A DNA stretch of 64,000 nt from Simmondsia chinensis (GCA_018398585.1 JAGTTD010000018.1:11105501-11169500), one strand, 5' to 3'; counted from the stretch's first letter, positions 23,901-36,741 are shown. Translations and numbers: made by a program. The notes: generated from the letters alone by a model not told the origin.

Positions 23901-26900
23901 TTTTAGTTTTTGAGTTACATGTATCTAATAAAATAATTTAAATAATAATGTACAAATGCGTAAACTCGTAATTTTTTTGTTGGAAACATCAACATCTCTT
24001 CATTTAAATGTGTCCCTCATTTATATCCTCCTTGTTAATAGTATTATAATACCATAGTTCCTGTATGAGATAGTTTAAATAATAATATACATATCACCAT
24101 CTCTTCATTTAAATGTGTCCCTCATTTATATCTTCCTTATTAATAATTCAAATAATAATATACATATACCTTTTTAGTAATTTAAATTATAAAATTAAAA
24201 ATTAAAAATTAAAATAATTTAAATTAAAAAAAAATTTATTAATTTTTTTTAAATTTTAAAAATGTAAAACTAAAAAAAAAAAATCATGGGCCCTGTTGCA
24301 CGACGTACGGGACGTCATGCAAATGCACGACTTCCCGTACGTCGTGCAATCACGGTGTTACAGTAAATTGTGATAGTTTGCTAAATATTTTCAAAAATGT
24401 GATATTTTGCTAATTTTTTTTAAAATTTGTGATAGTTCGCTAAAAAAGTCGGATTTTTCGAAGTACAAATAATTGCTCCAGAAGTGCGACTTAGAATTTT
24501 AACAATAATTATGGTCATCAATAATATCCCACCCTGCATGTATACCCATTGTATTGCTGTTTTAAGACTCGAAGATACAAAGAAGACTAGTATATTGTTT
24601 ACATAGTGGTTGTACCTTCTCCTTTGGCCCATATTCGTCTGTATCTTGAAGTTGATGATGTTGGCCTAAATCTCACAAATACTTGCGAAATCCTTGTAAA
24701 CGGGTAACCAGAAGATCTCAGGTGTTGAGGCTATGTAATCACTTTCATTAAGGCTTATTTCGGTGTACGAAATATCCTCGGGGATACAACAACAACCAAA
24801 TATAGAGTGAAGATGTGTAAAGGGAGAGATTGACAAAGATGTAGAGAGATTGATTAAGTTTAACAATCAAACACTTGGATTTCACCAAAGAACACAAGAA
24901 CACTTGTAGTTGTTCTTCATTTTTGTAATTCTTTCTTGATGGGATCTGGGTAATGTGTATGTCATTAAAAGAGAAGAGATGACCCTCCAAAATATACAAA
25001 AAGAGCCACACTGATTCGGGGAAAACCGCGCGAAACCGTCCAAAATTCTAACCTGTGTGTCGACACACAACTCACTGCAGGATCGTGTGTCAACACATAG
25101 TTCCCGTTTGTCGACACACAACATTCTGCCGTGCTCTTCTGTAAGGCTGTGTGTCGACACACGGGCCATGTGTGTCGACACATACCTATTCCCCAGTGGT
25201 ACTGTTGGATTGTGTGTCGACACACATGGCCCATGTGTCGACACACACCCCTCATACGTTTTAAACACTTACTGGGACTATCTCATACACATCTTATACA
25301 TATATCAAACAATGTTTTACATATTTATCAATACACATCCTGAAAATTTTTTAGCAAACTATCACAAATTTTAAAAAAATTTAGCAAAATATCATATTTT
25401 TTAAAATATTTAGCAAACTATCACAGTTTACTGTAGCACCGTGGTTACACGACGTCCCATACGTCGTGCAACAGTGCCCAGGATTTTTATTTTTTTTTTT
25501 AGCTTTACATCTTTAAAATTTAAAAAAAATTAATAAATTTTTTTTTAATTTAAATTATTTTAATTTTTAATTTTATAATTTGAATCACTAAAAAGGTATA
25601 TGTATATTATTATTTGAATTATTAATAAGGAAGATATAAATATATTTTATAAACTATATGAAATAATTTTTTAGTTTTTGAGTTACATGTATCTAATAAA
25701 ATAATTTAAATAATAATGTACAAATGCGTAAACTCGTAATTTTTTTGTTGGAAACATCAACATCTCTTCATTTAAATGTGTCCCTCATTTATATCCTCCT
25801 TGTTAATAGTATTATAATACCATAGTTCCTGTATGAGATAGTTTAAATAATAATATACATATCACCATCTCTTCATTTAAATGTGTCCCTCATTTATATC
25901 TTCCTTATTAATAATTCAAATAATAATATACATATACCTTTTTAGTAATTTAAATTATAAAATTAAAAATTAAAAATTAAAATAATTTAAATTAAAAAAA
26001 AATTTATTAATTTTTTTTAAATTTTAAAAATGTAAAACTAAAAAAAAAAAATCATGGGCCCTGTTGCACGACGTACGGGACGTCATGCAAATGCACGACT
26101 TCCCGTACGTCGTGCAATCACGGTGTTACAGTAAATTGTGATAGTTTGCTAAATATTTTCAAAAATGTGATATTTTGCTAATTTTTTTTAAAATTTGTGA
26201 TAGTTCGCTAAAAAAGTCGGATTTTTCGAAGTACAAATAATTGCTCCAGAAGTGCGACTTAGAATTTTAACAATAATTATGGTCATCAATAATATCCCAC
26301 CCTGCATGTATACCCATTGTATTGCTGTTTTAAGACTCGAAGATACAAAGAAGACTAGTATATTGTTTACATAGTGGTTGTACCTTCTCCTTTGGCCCAT
26401 ATTCGTCTGTATCTTGAAGTTGATGATGTTGGCCTAAATCTCACAAATACTTGCGAAATCCTTGTAAACGGGTAACCAGAAGATCTCAGGTGTTGAGGCT
26501 ATGTAATCACTTTCATTAAGGCTTATTTCGGTGTACGAAATATCCTCGGGGATACAACAACAACCAAATATAGAGTGAAGATGTGTAAAGGGAGAGATTG
26601 ACAAAGATGTAGAGAGATTGATTAAGTTTAACAATCAAACACTTGGATTTCACCAAAGAACACAAGAACACTTGTAGTTGTTCTTCATTTTTGTAATTCT
26701 TTCTTGATGGGATCTGGGTAATGTGTATGTCATTAAAAGAGAAGAGATGACCCTCCAAAATATACAAAAAGAGCCACACTGATTCGGGGAAAACCGCGCG
26801 AAACCGTCCAAAATTCTAACCTGTGTGTCGACACACAACTCACTGCAGGATCGTGTGTCAACACATAGTTCCCGTTTGTCGACACACAACATTCTGCCGT

Positions 26901-29900
26901 GCTCTTCTGTAAGGCTGTGTGTCGACACACGGGCCATGTGTGTCGACACATACCTATTCCCCAGTGGTACTGTTGGATTGTGTGTCGACACACATGGCCC
27001 ATGTGTCGACACACACCCCTCATACGTTTTAAACACTTACTGAGACTATCTCATACACATCTTATACATATATCAAACAATGTTTTACATATTTATCAAT
27101 ACACATCCTGAAAATTTTTTAGCAAACTATCACAAATTTTAAAAAAATTTAGCAAAATATCATATTTTTTAAAATATTTAGCAAACTATCACAGTTTACT
27201 GTAGCACCGTGGTTACACGACGTCCCATACGTCGTGCAACAGTGCCCAGGATTTTTATTTTTTTTTTTAGCTTTACATCTTTAAAATTTAAAAAAAATTA
27301 ATAAATTTTTTTTTATTTTAAATTATTTTAATTTTTAATTTTATAATTTGAATCACTAAAAAGGTATATGTATATTATTATTTGAATTATTAATAAGGAA
27401 GATATAAATATATTTTATAAACTATATGAAATAATTTTTTAGTTTTTGAGTTACATGTATCTAATAAAATAATTTAAATAATAATGTACAAATGCGTAAA
27501 CTCGTAATTTTTTTGTTGGAAATATCAACATCTCTTCATTTAAATGTGTCCCTCATTTATATCCTCCTTGTTAATAGTATTATAATACCATAGTTCATGT
27601 ATGAGATAGTTTAAATAATAATATACATATCACCATCTCTTCATTTAAATGTGTCCCTCATTTATATCTTCCTTATTAATAATTCAAATAATAATATACA
27701 TATACCTTTTTAGTAATTTAAATTATAAAATTAAAAATTAAAAATTAAAATAATTTAAATTAAAAAAAAATTTATTAATTTTTTTTAAATTTTAAAAATG
27801 TAAAACTAAAAAAAAAAAATCATGGGCCCTGTTGCACGACGTACGGGACGTCATGCAAATGCACGACTTCCCGTACGTCGTGCAATCACGGTGTTACAGT
27901 AAATTGTGATAGTTTGCTAAATATTTTCAAAAATGTGATATTTTGCTAATTTTTTTTAAAATTTGTGATAGTTCGCTAAAAAAGTCGGATTTTTCGAAGT
28001 ACAAATAATTGCTCCAGAAGTGCGACTTAGAATTTTAACAATAATTATGGTCATCAATAATATCCCACCCTGCATGTATACCCATTGTATTGCTGTTTTA
28101 AGACTCGAAGATACAAAGAAGACTAGTATATTGTTTACATAGTGGTTGTACCTTCTCCTTTGGCCCATATTCGTCTGTATCTTGAAGTTGATGATGTTGG
28201 CCTAAATCTCACAAATACTTGCGAAATCCTTGTAAACGGGTAACCAGAAGATCTCAGGTGTTGAGGCTATGTAATCACTTTCATTAAGGCTTATTTCGGT
28301 GTACGAAATATCCTCGGGGATACAACAACAACCAAATATAGAGTGAAGATGTGTAAAGGGAGAGATTGACAAAGATGTAGAGAGATTGATTAAGTTTAAC
28401 AATCAAACACTTGGATTTCACCAAAGAACACAAGAACACTTGTAGTTGTTCTTCATTTTTGTAATTCTTTCTTGATGGGATCTGGGTAATGTGTATGTCA
28501 TTAAAAGAGAAGAGATGACCCTCCAAAATATACAAAAAGAGCCACACTGATTCGGGGAAAACCGCGCGAAACCGTCCAAAATTCTAACCTGTGTGTCGAC
28601 ACACAACTCACTGCAGGATCGTGTGTCAACACATAGTTCCCGTTTGTCGACACACAACATTCTGCCGTGCTCTTCTGTAAGGCTGTGTGTCGACACACGG
28701 GCCATGTGTGTCGACACATACCTATTCCCCAGTGGTACTGTTGGATTGTGTGTCGACACACATGGCCCATGTGTCGACACACACCCCTCATACGTTTTAA
28801 ACACTTACTGAGACTATCTCATACACATCTTATACATATATCAAACAATGTTTTACATATTTATCAATACACATCCTGAAAATTTTTTAGCAAACTATCA
28901 CAAATTTTAAAAAAATTTAGCAAAATATCATATTTTTTAAAATATTTAGCAAACTATCACAGTTTACTGTAGCACCGTGGTTACACGACGTCCCATACGT
29001 CGTGCAACAGTGCCCAGGATTTTTATTTTTTTTTTTAGCTTTACATCTTTAAAATTTAAAAAAAATTAATAAATTTTTTTTTAATTTAAATTATTTTAAT
29101 TTTTAATTTTATAATTTGAATCACTAAAAAGGTATATGTATATTATTATTTGAATTATTAATAAGGAAGATATAAATATATTTTATAAACTATATGAAAT
29201 AATTTTTTAGTTTTTGAGTTACATGTATCTAATAAAATAATTTAAATAATAATGTACAAATGCGTAAACTCGTAATTTTTTTGTTGGAAACATCAACATC
29301 TCTTCATTTAAATGTGTCCCTCATTTATATCCTCCTTGTTAATAGTATTATAATACCATAGTTCCTGTATGAGATAGTTTAAATAATAATATACATATCA
29401 CCATCTCTTCATTTAAATGTGTCCCTCATTTATATCTTCCTTATTAATAATTCAAATAATAATATACATATACCTTTTTAGTAATTTAAATTATAAAATT
29501 AAAAATTAAAAATTAAAATAATTTAAATTAAAAAAAAATTTATTAATTTTTTTTAAATTTTAAAAATGTAAAACTAAAAAAAAAAAATCATGGGCCCTGT
29601 TGCACGACGTACGGGACGTCATGCAAATGCACGACTTCCCGTACGTCGTGCAATCACGGTGTTACAGTAAATTGTGATAGTTTGCTAAATATTTTCAAAA
29701 ATGTGATATTTTGCTAATTTTTTTTAAAATTTGTGATAGTTCGCTAAAAAAGTCGGATTTTTCGAAGTACAAATAATTGCTCCAGAAGTGCGACTTAGAA
29801 TTTTAACAATAATTATGGTCATCAATAATATCCCACCCTGCATGTATACCCATTGTATTGCTGTTTTAAGACTCGAAGATACAAAGAAGACTAGTATATT

Positions 29901-29951
29901 GTTTACATAGTGGTTGTACCTTCTCCTTTGGCCCATATTCGTCTGTATCTT

Positions 29952-30668
29952 GAAGTTGATGATGTTGGCCTAAATCTCACAAATACTTGCGAAATCCTTG
30001 TAAACGGGTAACCAGAAGATCTCAGGTGTTGAGGCTATGTAATCACTTTCATTAAGGCTTATTTCGGTGTACGAAATATCCTCGGGGATACAACAACAAC
30101 CAAATATAGAGTGAAGATGTGTAAAGGGAGAGATTGACAAAGATGTAGAGAGATTGATTAAGTTTAACAATCAAACACTTGGATTTCACCAAAGAACACA
30201 AGAACACTTGTAGTTGTTCTTCATTTTTGTAATTCTTTCTTGATGGGATCTGGGTAATGTGTATGTCATTAAAAGAGAAGAGATGACCCTCCAAAATATA
30301 CAAAAAGAGCCACACTGATTCGGGGAAAACCGAGCGAAACCGTCCAAAATTCTAACCTGTGTGTCGACACACAACTCACTGCAGGATCGTGTGTCAACAC
30401 ATAGTTCCCGTATGTCGACACACAACATTCTGCCATGCTCTTCTGTAAGGCTGTGTGTCGACACACAGGCCATGTGTGTCGACACATACCTATTCCCCAG
30501 TGGTACTGTTGGATTGTGTGTCGACACACATGGCCCATGTGTCGACACACACCCCTCATATGTTTTAAACACTTAAACACTTACCAGGACTATCTCATAC
30601 ACATCTTATACACATATCAAACAATGTTTTACATATTTATCAATACACATTTTGAAAATGCACCAACA
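29952..30668 (-). repeat. Solo copia LTR (antisense), unit 7, complete outer end
   Basis: The last unit lacks the foldback element and its LTR runs on to GCACCAACA at 30668, giving TGTTGG...CCAACA termini. The five bases after it (30669-30673) are GATGA, identical to the five before the LTR in unit 1 (19358-19362). This is the target-site duplication of the original solo-LTR insertion, now separated by the whole array. Confidence 0.88.
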
Positions 30669-30816
30669 GATGAACCATGCCCCAAAAGCCCGAATCCAGA
30701 CACAAAGCAAGTGGATCAAGGCACAACCATTTTCCTTGGCTTTTCAACCAAACACTCCTAGCCCAACTTAGGAGGAAAGCGGAGGAGTCATGAGGAGAAA
30801 TAATGGTACCACATAT

Positions 30817-31345
30817 CATAGTTAGTTAAATACGCGTATAATCACGTATTAAACATGTATCAATATTTTTACGTTTAAAAGGAGTGTTCATGAATAATTT
30901 CCAATAATACGGTAAAATATGTGTTTTTTTTTATATTAGCCGTATAATACACATTTTATAACACGTCTCCCTATTTTTCCCGAATTAAAAGCAAAACATC
31001 AATTGACAATAATCATATCGGTGCCTGAATTAAGTATCTATGTTCCATATTTTGCAAAATATGTCATTTCAACTCCCTAATTATTGGCTTATAAGTTTCT
31101 TTTTACTATGTATCATGCATCTTATTACAACTATTAAAGGTAACACCATTAAATAAAAGTGAAAATTTACATAATTACATTCTTTTTTACTTTATAAGCA
31201 TTTGAGAAGGTATAGACATAAATGTAATCATTTATAACTTTTTTATAAGTCAACAACTTTTGGCCTAATTTTTATGTATAAAGTTGAGTAATACACGAAT
31301 ATATTACATACTGTTTAATTCTCATACCGTATTTTATTAACTATG
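30817..31345. mobile_element. MITE, about 529 bp
   Basis: The termini CATAGTTAGTTAAATACGCG and the reverse complement of its right end, CATAGTTAATAAAATACGG, form a roughly 21-bp imperfect inverted repeat. The sister unit near 31835 has the uninterrupted sequence. The target duplication is 2-3 bases at most and cannot be resolved, so the superfamily is open. AT-rich, no frames. Confidence 0.65.
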
Positions 31346-31410
31346 CCACCAGAGTGGCTTAGAAAGAGCAAATGACAGGTAGGCATATGCAAATGGGCGA
31401 CAAAGGATGA

Positions 31411-31662
31411 CAACAACAACAACAATAACAAACCCAATGACTCAAAGGCTCTTGCATATGCAGGGTCAGGGGGGTGGGATACACGCAGGCTTACCCCTTC
31501 AGGGTGCTACCCCAAAGAGAGGCTGTGTCCGAGGACTCGCAACCTGTGAAGCATAAAAGCATAAAAGCATCTAAGCGTAAGAGTATAAGAGCATAAAAAT
31601 AATGGCACAGAGAAAACATATAGAAACATAAAGCAGCAATAGAGAATAAAGAGACAGAGCGA
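31411..31662 (-). mobile_element. SINE, 252 bp, with 13-bp target-site duplication
   Basis: CGACAAAGGATGA flanks it perfectly at 31398-31410 and 31663-31675. The plus strand starts with (AAC)n and continues CCCAATGACTCAAAGGCTCT, GCAGGGTCAGG, CTTACCCCTTCAGGG and GAGAGGCTGTGTCC, the same 3' domain as the other SINEs. The 5' part (31545-31662) is AT-rich with AAAAGCAT repeats and is not 5S-like, although an AAGCATCTAAG motif also occurs beyond the copy at 12955. Confidence 0.88.
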
Positions 31663-32098
31663 CGACAAAGGATGAGAGAGAACCAATTATACCAACAAAA
31701 GAACAATAGCGAATCAATCATACCCACCCATATAAATGGATTTCATCTCTTGTAATCAATTATATCTCTACCCCTCTCCCCCCTCCCCCTCCCTCCCTCC
31801 CTCCAAGCAGTGGAGTCACGAAGAGAAATAAAAGCACCACAGATCACCAAAGTGGCTAAGAAAGAGCAAGTTACATGCATGAATTCACAAGAGAGTGACA
31901 AAAAACAAGAGAGAATCAGTTATAACTAAATGAATGAGAGAGAATCAGTTATACCTCCCACAAAAAGGGATTTCATCTCTGATACCCCTCTCTCCCTCTC
32001 TCCTTTCCCGGGATGAATCTCAAAATGATTGTCCCTGGGGTTGCATTTGATGAGCATTGCTCTTAACTTGATAGGGAATACAGCCCCTTTACAATCTC

Positions 32099-32591
32099 AA
32101 GCCATTGCCCAAAATGGCCCAAAATAAAAAATTAATACCCAAAATGACCCATTTAAAAAAATATTTTCCCCAATGACCTCCATGTCATCAATTTTAAAAT
32201 TTTAATTTTTTTTTTATATTTTGGGGTACTTGATACTTTAAACCTTTTTAAATTTTTTATTTAATTTTTAATAAATTATTAATTATTAATTAAATTAAAT
32301 ATATTAGTTTATCATGTTATATTTAACTCTATAACATGCGTTTTAGTTAAATTATATATGTAATTTATAATAAAAAATTTAAATTAAGTTGTTTGTTAAA
32401 TATTAAATAATATTATCTATACACAATTTTTTAATTACTTATTATTACAATTATATAATAATAGTTATTTGTTTATATATAACATTTGATTTTCAAATTT
32501 GATGACATGAAGGACATTCGGATAAATTTTTTTTGAAATAGACTATTTTGGATAGTATTTTTTTATTTTGAGTCATTTTGGGCAATGGCTC
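32099..32591 (+). mobile_element. Mutator-like MITE, copy A, 493 bp
   Basis: Ends are AAGCCATTGCCCAAAATGGC and, in reverse complement, GAGCCATTGCCCAAAATGAC. The flanks TACAATCTC (32090-32098) and TGCAATCTC (32592-32600) form a 9-bp target duplication with one mismatch, the size used by Mutator-like elements. The interior is AT-rich and matches, in opposite orientation, the element at 59200-59728. Confidence 0.85.
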
Positions 32592-32639
32592 TGCAATCTC
32601 CATGAGTCCAAGTTTTTCCAATTAGAATTTGATAGTTGT

Positions 32640-33560
32640 CTGTTTGAGTTACTGAGGTCAGTATGCGTGCCCACCTCGCCTATTCTTTCAACGACCAATT
32701 GCCAATTGGTTATTGTTTGCACAATTTAAATGGAAATTTTTGCAGGTATCTGAATTTTATTCGGGAGGGCAAAGACTCCTGATTGTTCTTGCCCGACATG
32801 AGAATTCTGGTTAGCAACAACTTTTCAAAAGCATTGCTAACGGCTTCAACAATCTCATTCAGACCATCGAGTCAGGGGGTTCTTCTAATGGAAAGCTTCA
32901 AACTAAATGGTAATTGCCCGCTTTGTCGAAGAAGCTTAGATGGTTATCTTTTTCCCTATATCCTTGGTCGAGGTGGTTGGAACAGCACCTACAAGGACTG
33001 CTTCGGAATGGGGCTTACCAGTGCAAGAGATAAGGGGCCACTGGGTGCTAATTCCAACGTCTAGGGATGATACAAAGCGTGAGTTTAGGAGCACGTTATT
33101 AGCTAATGGTACCCAAACATTTTCTACTTCAAACAGAGGCAATGGGCGTGTTTTCAATCAAAATCAGGCCTAAGGGCACAAAGGAGGCCCAAAAATCTTT
33201 ACAGATTGGGCAAAAGGCGTGGCCAATTTATAACTCATACTGGGGTTTGGGCGAGAAAGGACAGGTCCCTATTTTGAGGCTCAAGAATTTCGGCCGAACC
33301 CCAATGGGAGAGCGCCTTAGCACCAAAAAACCGAGGCACGACAGAGAGGGGAAAATCGTCACTCACCTCCAACAAGATCGATCGGATAAATGAGAAGATA
33401 TCTCTCCTAACATTTGTTAGCAAACCTTAGTTAGACCCAATTCTTATCATTTCTTGCTTGTTGAGTCGAATATGGTTCATGGTCTTTTAATGTTGAATGT
33501 TAGTAATTTTGTGGGCATCTTATCTTTGTACATTTTTTTTTTCTCAATAATATATTTTTT
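32640..33560 (+). pseudogene. Possible LINE/retroelement ORF fragment
   Basis: Around 32750-32930 one frame reads VSEFYSGGQRLLIVLARHENSG, which faintly resembles the region upstream of DUF4283-type domains in plant retroelement ORFs. Other frames carry LVEVVGTAPTRTASEWGLPV. The stretch ends in a T-rich region with AATAAA-like words (33535-33575). I cannot name the element; it may be a truncated LINE. Confidence 0.3.
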
Positions 33561-34976
33561 TTCAATAAAAATATGATTTTCAAGTGATGGTTAGTTATTA
33601 CAAGTGCTTTGCAAGTGATTGGCAACATAGCATCCAATCAGGGTTCTCGGTCGTTTAATGGACATGGTTGCAGTGTCACAGAAGTGGAATGTCAAGGATG
33701 TTACGCAATGGCTCACAGAGATTGCATTGGGTTTTCAAGGGAACATAAGCTGCTTTAAAGAGTTAAATTTGCAAAAATTTAAATAAATAACCACAATATC
33801 CTTGATTTTTAGACCACTTCAATGGCTTTTAAGACAAATATATTTATAAATTTGCTTTAGTAAATGACTGACAAATGATTCCTTCTTTTATGGCGTTTCA
33901 CTAGGTTATTATATGAGTACACGAGGGACTTGATGCAATTATGAAAATGAGAACTAAAGTACGAGTATGAAAGAGTCTAAAACACATTATAACTCTTGCT
34001 TTCTTTTTCATCATGAAGAAATTTGAATGCTTATTGAAGTCTTCTTTCCCATCAATAAGAAATCTAGTGTTATCTATCATGAAAATACCTAAAAACTTTT
34101 GAATTTTAGGCTATGTCCAAGCAAAGTCAGACTCAAAGATTGAGAAGGTAGGAAAAGAACTGCTAAGATTCGAGTTAGGAATATATGCTGCTCGCAATAA
34201 AGCCATCTTGGATTCCAGAAGTATCATGGAGGCAAAACTTGAAGAGAGCGAGAAAAGGAGAGTTCTGAACATCCCAAGTTACAGCCAAGAAGTACTTGAT
34301 GTTACCGATTCTCCCAAAAATAGTATCCCAATGGTTTGAGAAACTACAGTTCATTAAAAACTGAAGAGTTGAGTGTGGAAGCTCCACATGAATGAAAGCG
34401 TGCCAGAATCAGTTGAGAGGCTCATTTACTTCTATTTGCCTTCAGCATTGTGTAAAATTTCAGAAAAAAAAGTGTGAAATTAGGAAAATGCCATTGGCAT
34501 TTAAAGAGAAGCTATTCAAATCTTAATGCACATCCTATGCTAATTTATATACTTAATAGATAAATCTTAGATCACTATACGCAAACTTAGATAAATCTTA
34601 AGGCATTTATGAAAGGTTTTGCACCTTCCATTTGAACATACCACTTCCCTTCCTACTTAAATTCAAGCGCTTTAGAAATTTCGCCGATTAAGTTACAACA
34701 ATGAGTTCAAACTACTGATTTTCTCTTAAACAGCAGTAGTTGTTCCCTCCTTTTCTTTTTTATATGTCCATCTAGGAGGCGAGGGAGTAGTCCTAAGGAA
34801 TGCATATTTGAGCCTAGTAAGACATCTTGGCTTATATGTGAACCTTACATATGCCAACTCTTTAGGATGAGCCTCAGGCCGGAAAAATTTCCACACGGTA
34901 TGAGAGTATGTGAATGATCCTGGACTATGGTTTGATGCATCAAGTCCTCAAAAAGAGGGGTGCAGTAGAAGAAGAC
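33561..34976. other. Intron sequence, nothing recognised
   Basis: AT-rich with scattered short frames. A minus-strand frame at 34175-34387 (with FSNHWDTIFGRIGNIKYF) looks somewhat protein-like but matches nothing I can name. Confidence 0.4.
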
Positions 34977-35990
34977 TTTTTTTTTCTCGATAATTATAGG
35001 CAAAGCCGTAGTACATACCGGACCTCGACAAAGCGAGACCACAACAATCCCGTAAACGGAGATGGGTACAAAAATCCAGAACAAAACGAGAAAAACAGAC
35101 ACCAAGACAACGGGACAACATCATACAAACAGGAGAAGACTAGAAACTAGCAAGGCACCAATTGAATCCGAAGCAGGCACACACACAGCCACACCTCCCA
35201 GTCAAAGACAAACAACCTCAAAAGGGTGGAAAACAGGAGAGGAAATTCCCCCCTCCCTCGCATTGCAAGCAAGGTACTAGACATGGGACCGGACAAGGGG
35301 GTACCGAGCCCACAACACAAGCAGGGGAAAGGAAAATCCAGAATGGCGGAAGGCTTTTGAGGAATTACATTGTCCGTGAGACAGAGGTGTAGCAGGTGGT
35401 TCACATTAACAAAAACACACCCGGACCCTACTAGACTAGTCCAGAGAAAAATTGATGTTGGTACAGGAGAGGTGCTGACATAGGAATATTTGTCTGGACC
35501 GGGGCAAAAAGCACAAACAACAAACAAAAAGAAAACTAAAAATAAAACTAAAATTAAAGCACCAATGGAGACATGTCAGCCGGCTGGGGGTGACGATGCG
35601 TTGGCACCGGGACACGGCGGCGCAGGATGGTAACCATCAGCGAAGTGGGGACCTTGGCGGCGAAGACGGGTCAACTCGGCGGTGAAACAGGAACTCGGCA
35701 GCGGATACAGAACTTGGCGATGGAGGTGGAACTCAACGGCGGAGATCGAGCTCGGCGGTAGAGGTGGAAACCCGGCGGCGAAAAGAGAAGGGGAGGGCGG
35801 TGAGGGGAAGCCGGTGGTTTGGCTTGTGAGGAGGAGACGAGAAGGGAATGTGCAGGGGGGGTGAGCAACCGGCCGTCAGACGCATCGAAACCCCAGGCAC
35901 CAGCGAATGGGTCCACCAGAGACTGGGAGCCCCCCCCCCCCCCGGGAGAGGCATTTTGCAGGCTTTCGGAAGAGAGAGAGGGATTCTAGA
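34977..35990 (-). mobile_element. Internally deleted LINE (or LINE-derived element)
   Basis: On the minus strand the 3' end is TATAATTATCGAG followed by A9 (34985-34977), nearly the same terminus as the LINE ending at 17130. Upstream on that strand (35960-35580) is a GC-rich segment with repeated GGCGG(A/C) and CTCGGCGG words, like a plant LINE 5' UTR. Between them is a roughly 600-bp C/T-rich stretch without ORF1 or RT motifs. No target duplication was established. Confidence 0.5.
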
Positions 35991-36741
35991 GAGAAGTTAG
36001 AGCAAAGTTCAAAATTACTTTATTAAATTAAAAGTTGCTAAGTGAGAATGTTAAAAACTCCATATACAAGATTAATAAGAAATCCGACATCGAAGTTGTG
36101 AAAGAGGAGAGAGATTAATGCGTAAGTCAAGTTAATTGCTTCACCTAAAACCAATTGATTTTGAAATGTAACTCCACTTGGGTTTATATATTGACCTCAC
36201 ATAATTAATTCGGGGGCATGTGCCTAAGGTCCGTGCAATTTTCATTATAGTGATGCTGACAGAGTGGGGTCCGTGCTGCTCTCATTTTATTCTCAATTCT
36301 TAGGTTAACCCACATCAATTGCTTGTCATAAGTAGGATTTCATGCTCATCTTTGTGCAATTTCATCGGTTAGATATAAGGAGTTTGCTTGTGCAGTCCGC
36401 AATACCTAAGCAAGCTTCCATCCCAAGACCAACTAATATTGGAGTAGCCACAAGATTTATATGTTGATTTTTATTTTGGTCACATCTCCGATACGAGACA
36501 CTATTACTATACTTATATTTGTCGTCCTAAGCACTTTTTCAATATGTGTGCCTTTGTCATTAGGAAGCACGGATATGGATGCGAGATATGATACAATACC
36601 GACGCGCCAACAAGCAATTTTTCAAAAACAACTAGGATACAACCCTTGAGAACAATTTACTTCAAAATTATGTTTTTTTAGATATAAATTCATGTAATTG
36701 ATGAAATAACACGAGTTATAAATTAACAAAAAAAGAAACAG

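Larger units (their letters stand above)
19166..30668. repeat. Tandem array of seven units, period 1768 bp
   Basis: Unit starts are 19166, 20915, 22683, 24451, 26219, 27987 and 29755. Units 2-6 are exactly 1768 bp and differ by only a few bases; unit 1 (1749 bp) and unit 7 (no foldback part) are more diverged, the usual pattern when inner copies are homogenised. Each unit is about 197 bp of flank, an antisense solo LTR of roughly 680 bp, and an 869-bp foldback element. Antisense frames rich in Cys, Thr and His arise from the TGTGTCGACACACA repeats and are not genes. Confidence 0.97.
30674..32010. repeat. Local tandem duplication (about 240 bp) with two later insertions
   Basis: Unit 1 (about 30770-31800) and unit 2 (about 31805-32010) share, in order, GGAGTCA(T/C)GA(G/A)GAGAAATAA, a CACC-rich patch with AGTGGCT(T)A(G/A)AAAGAGCAA, GAGAGAA(C/T)CA(A/G)TTATA and GGATTTCATCTCT followed by a CT-rich run. 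Unit 1 is longer because a MITE (30817-31345) and a SINE (31411-31662) were inserted in it; unit 2 shows the empty sites. Confidence 0.75.

Noticed and set aside
19586..30761. Repeated Cys/Thr/His-rich frames (CVSTHGPCVSTHNP-like, CRHTGHVCRH-like) on both strands, recurring every 1768 bp, looking like a tandem family of small cysteine-rich proteins
   Set aside because: They are translations of the TGTGTCGACACACA palindromes in U3 of a solo LTR; frames occur on both strands and in several registers, and they cross LTR sequence with no start context or splice signals.
35147..35954. Overlapping frames in a GC-rich stretch
   Set aside because: No domain; both strands open; position and base composition fit a LINE 5' region.
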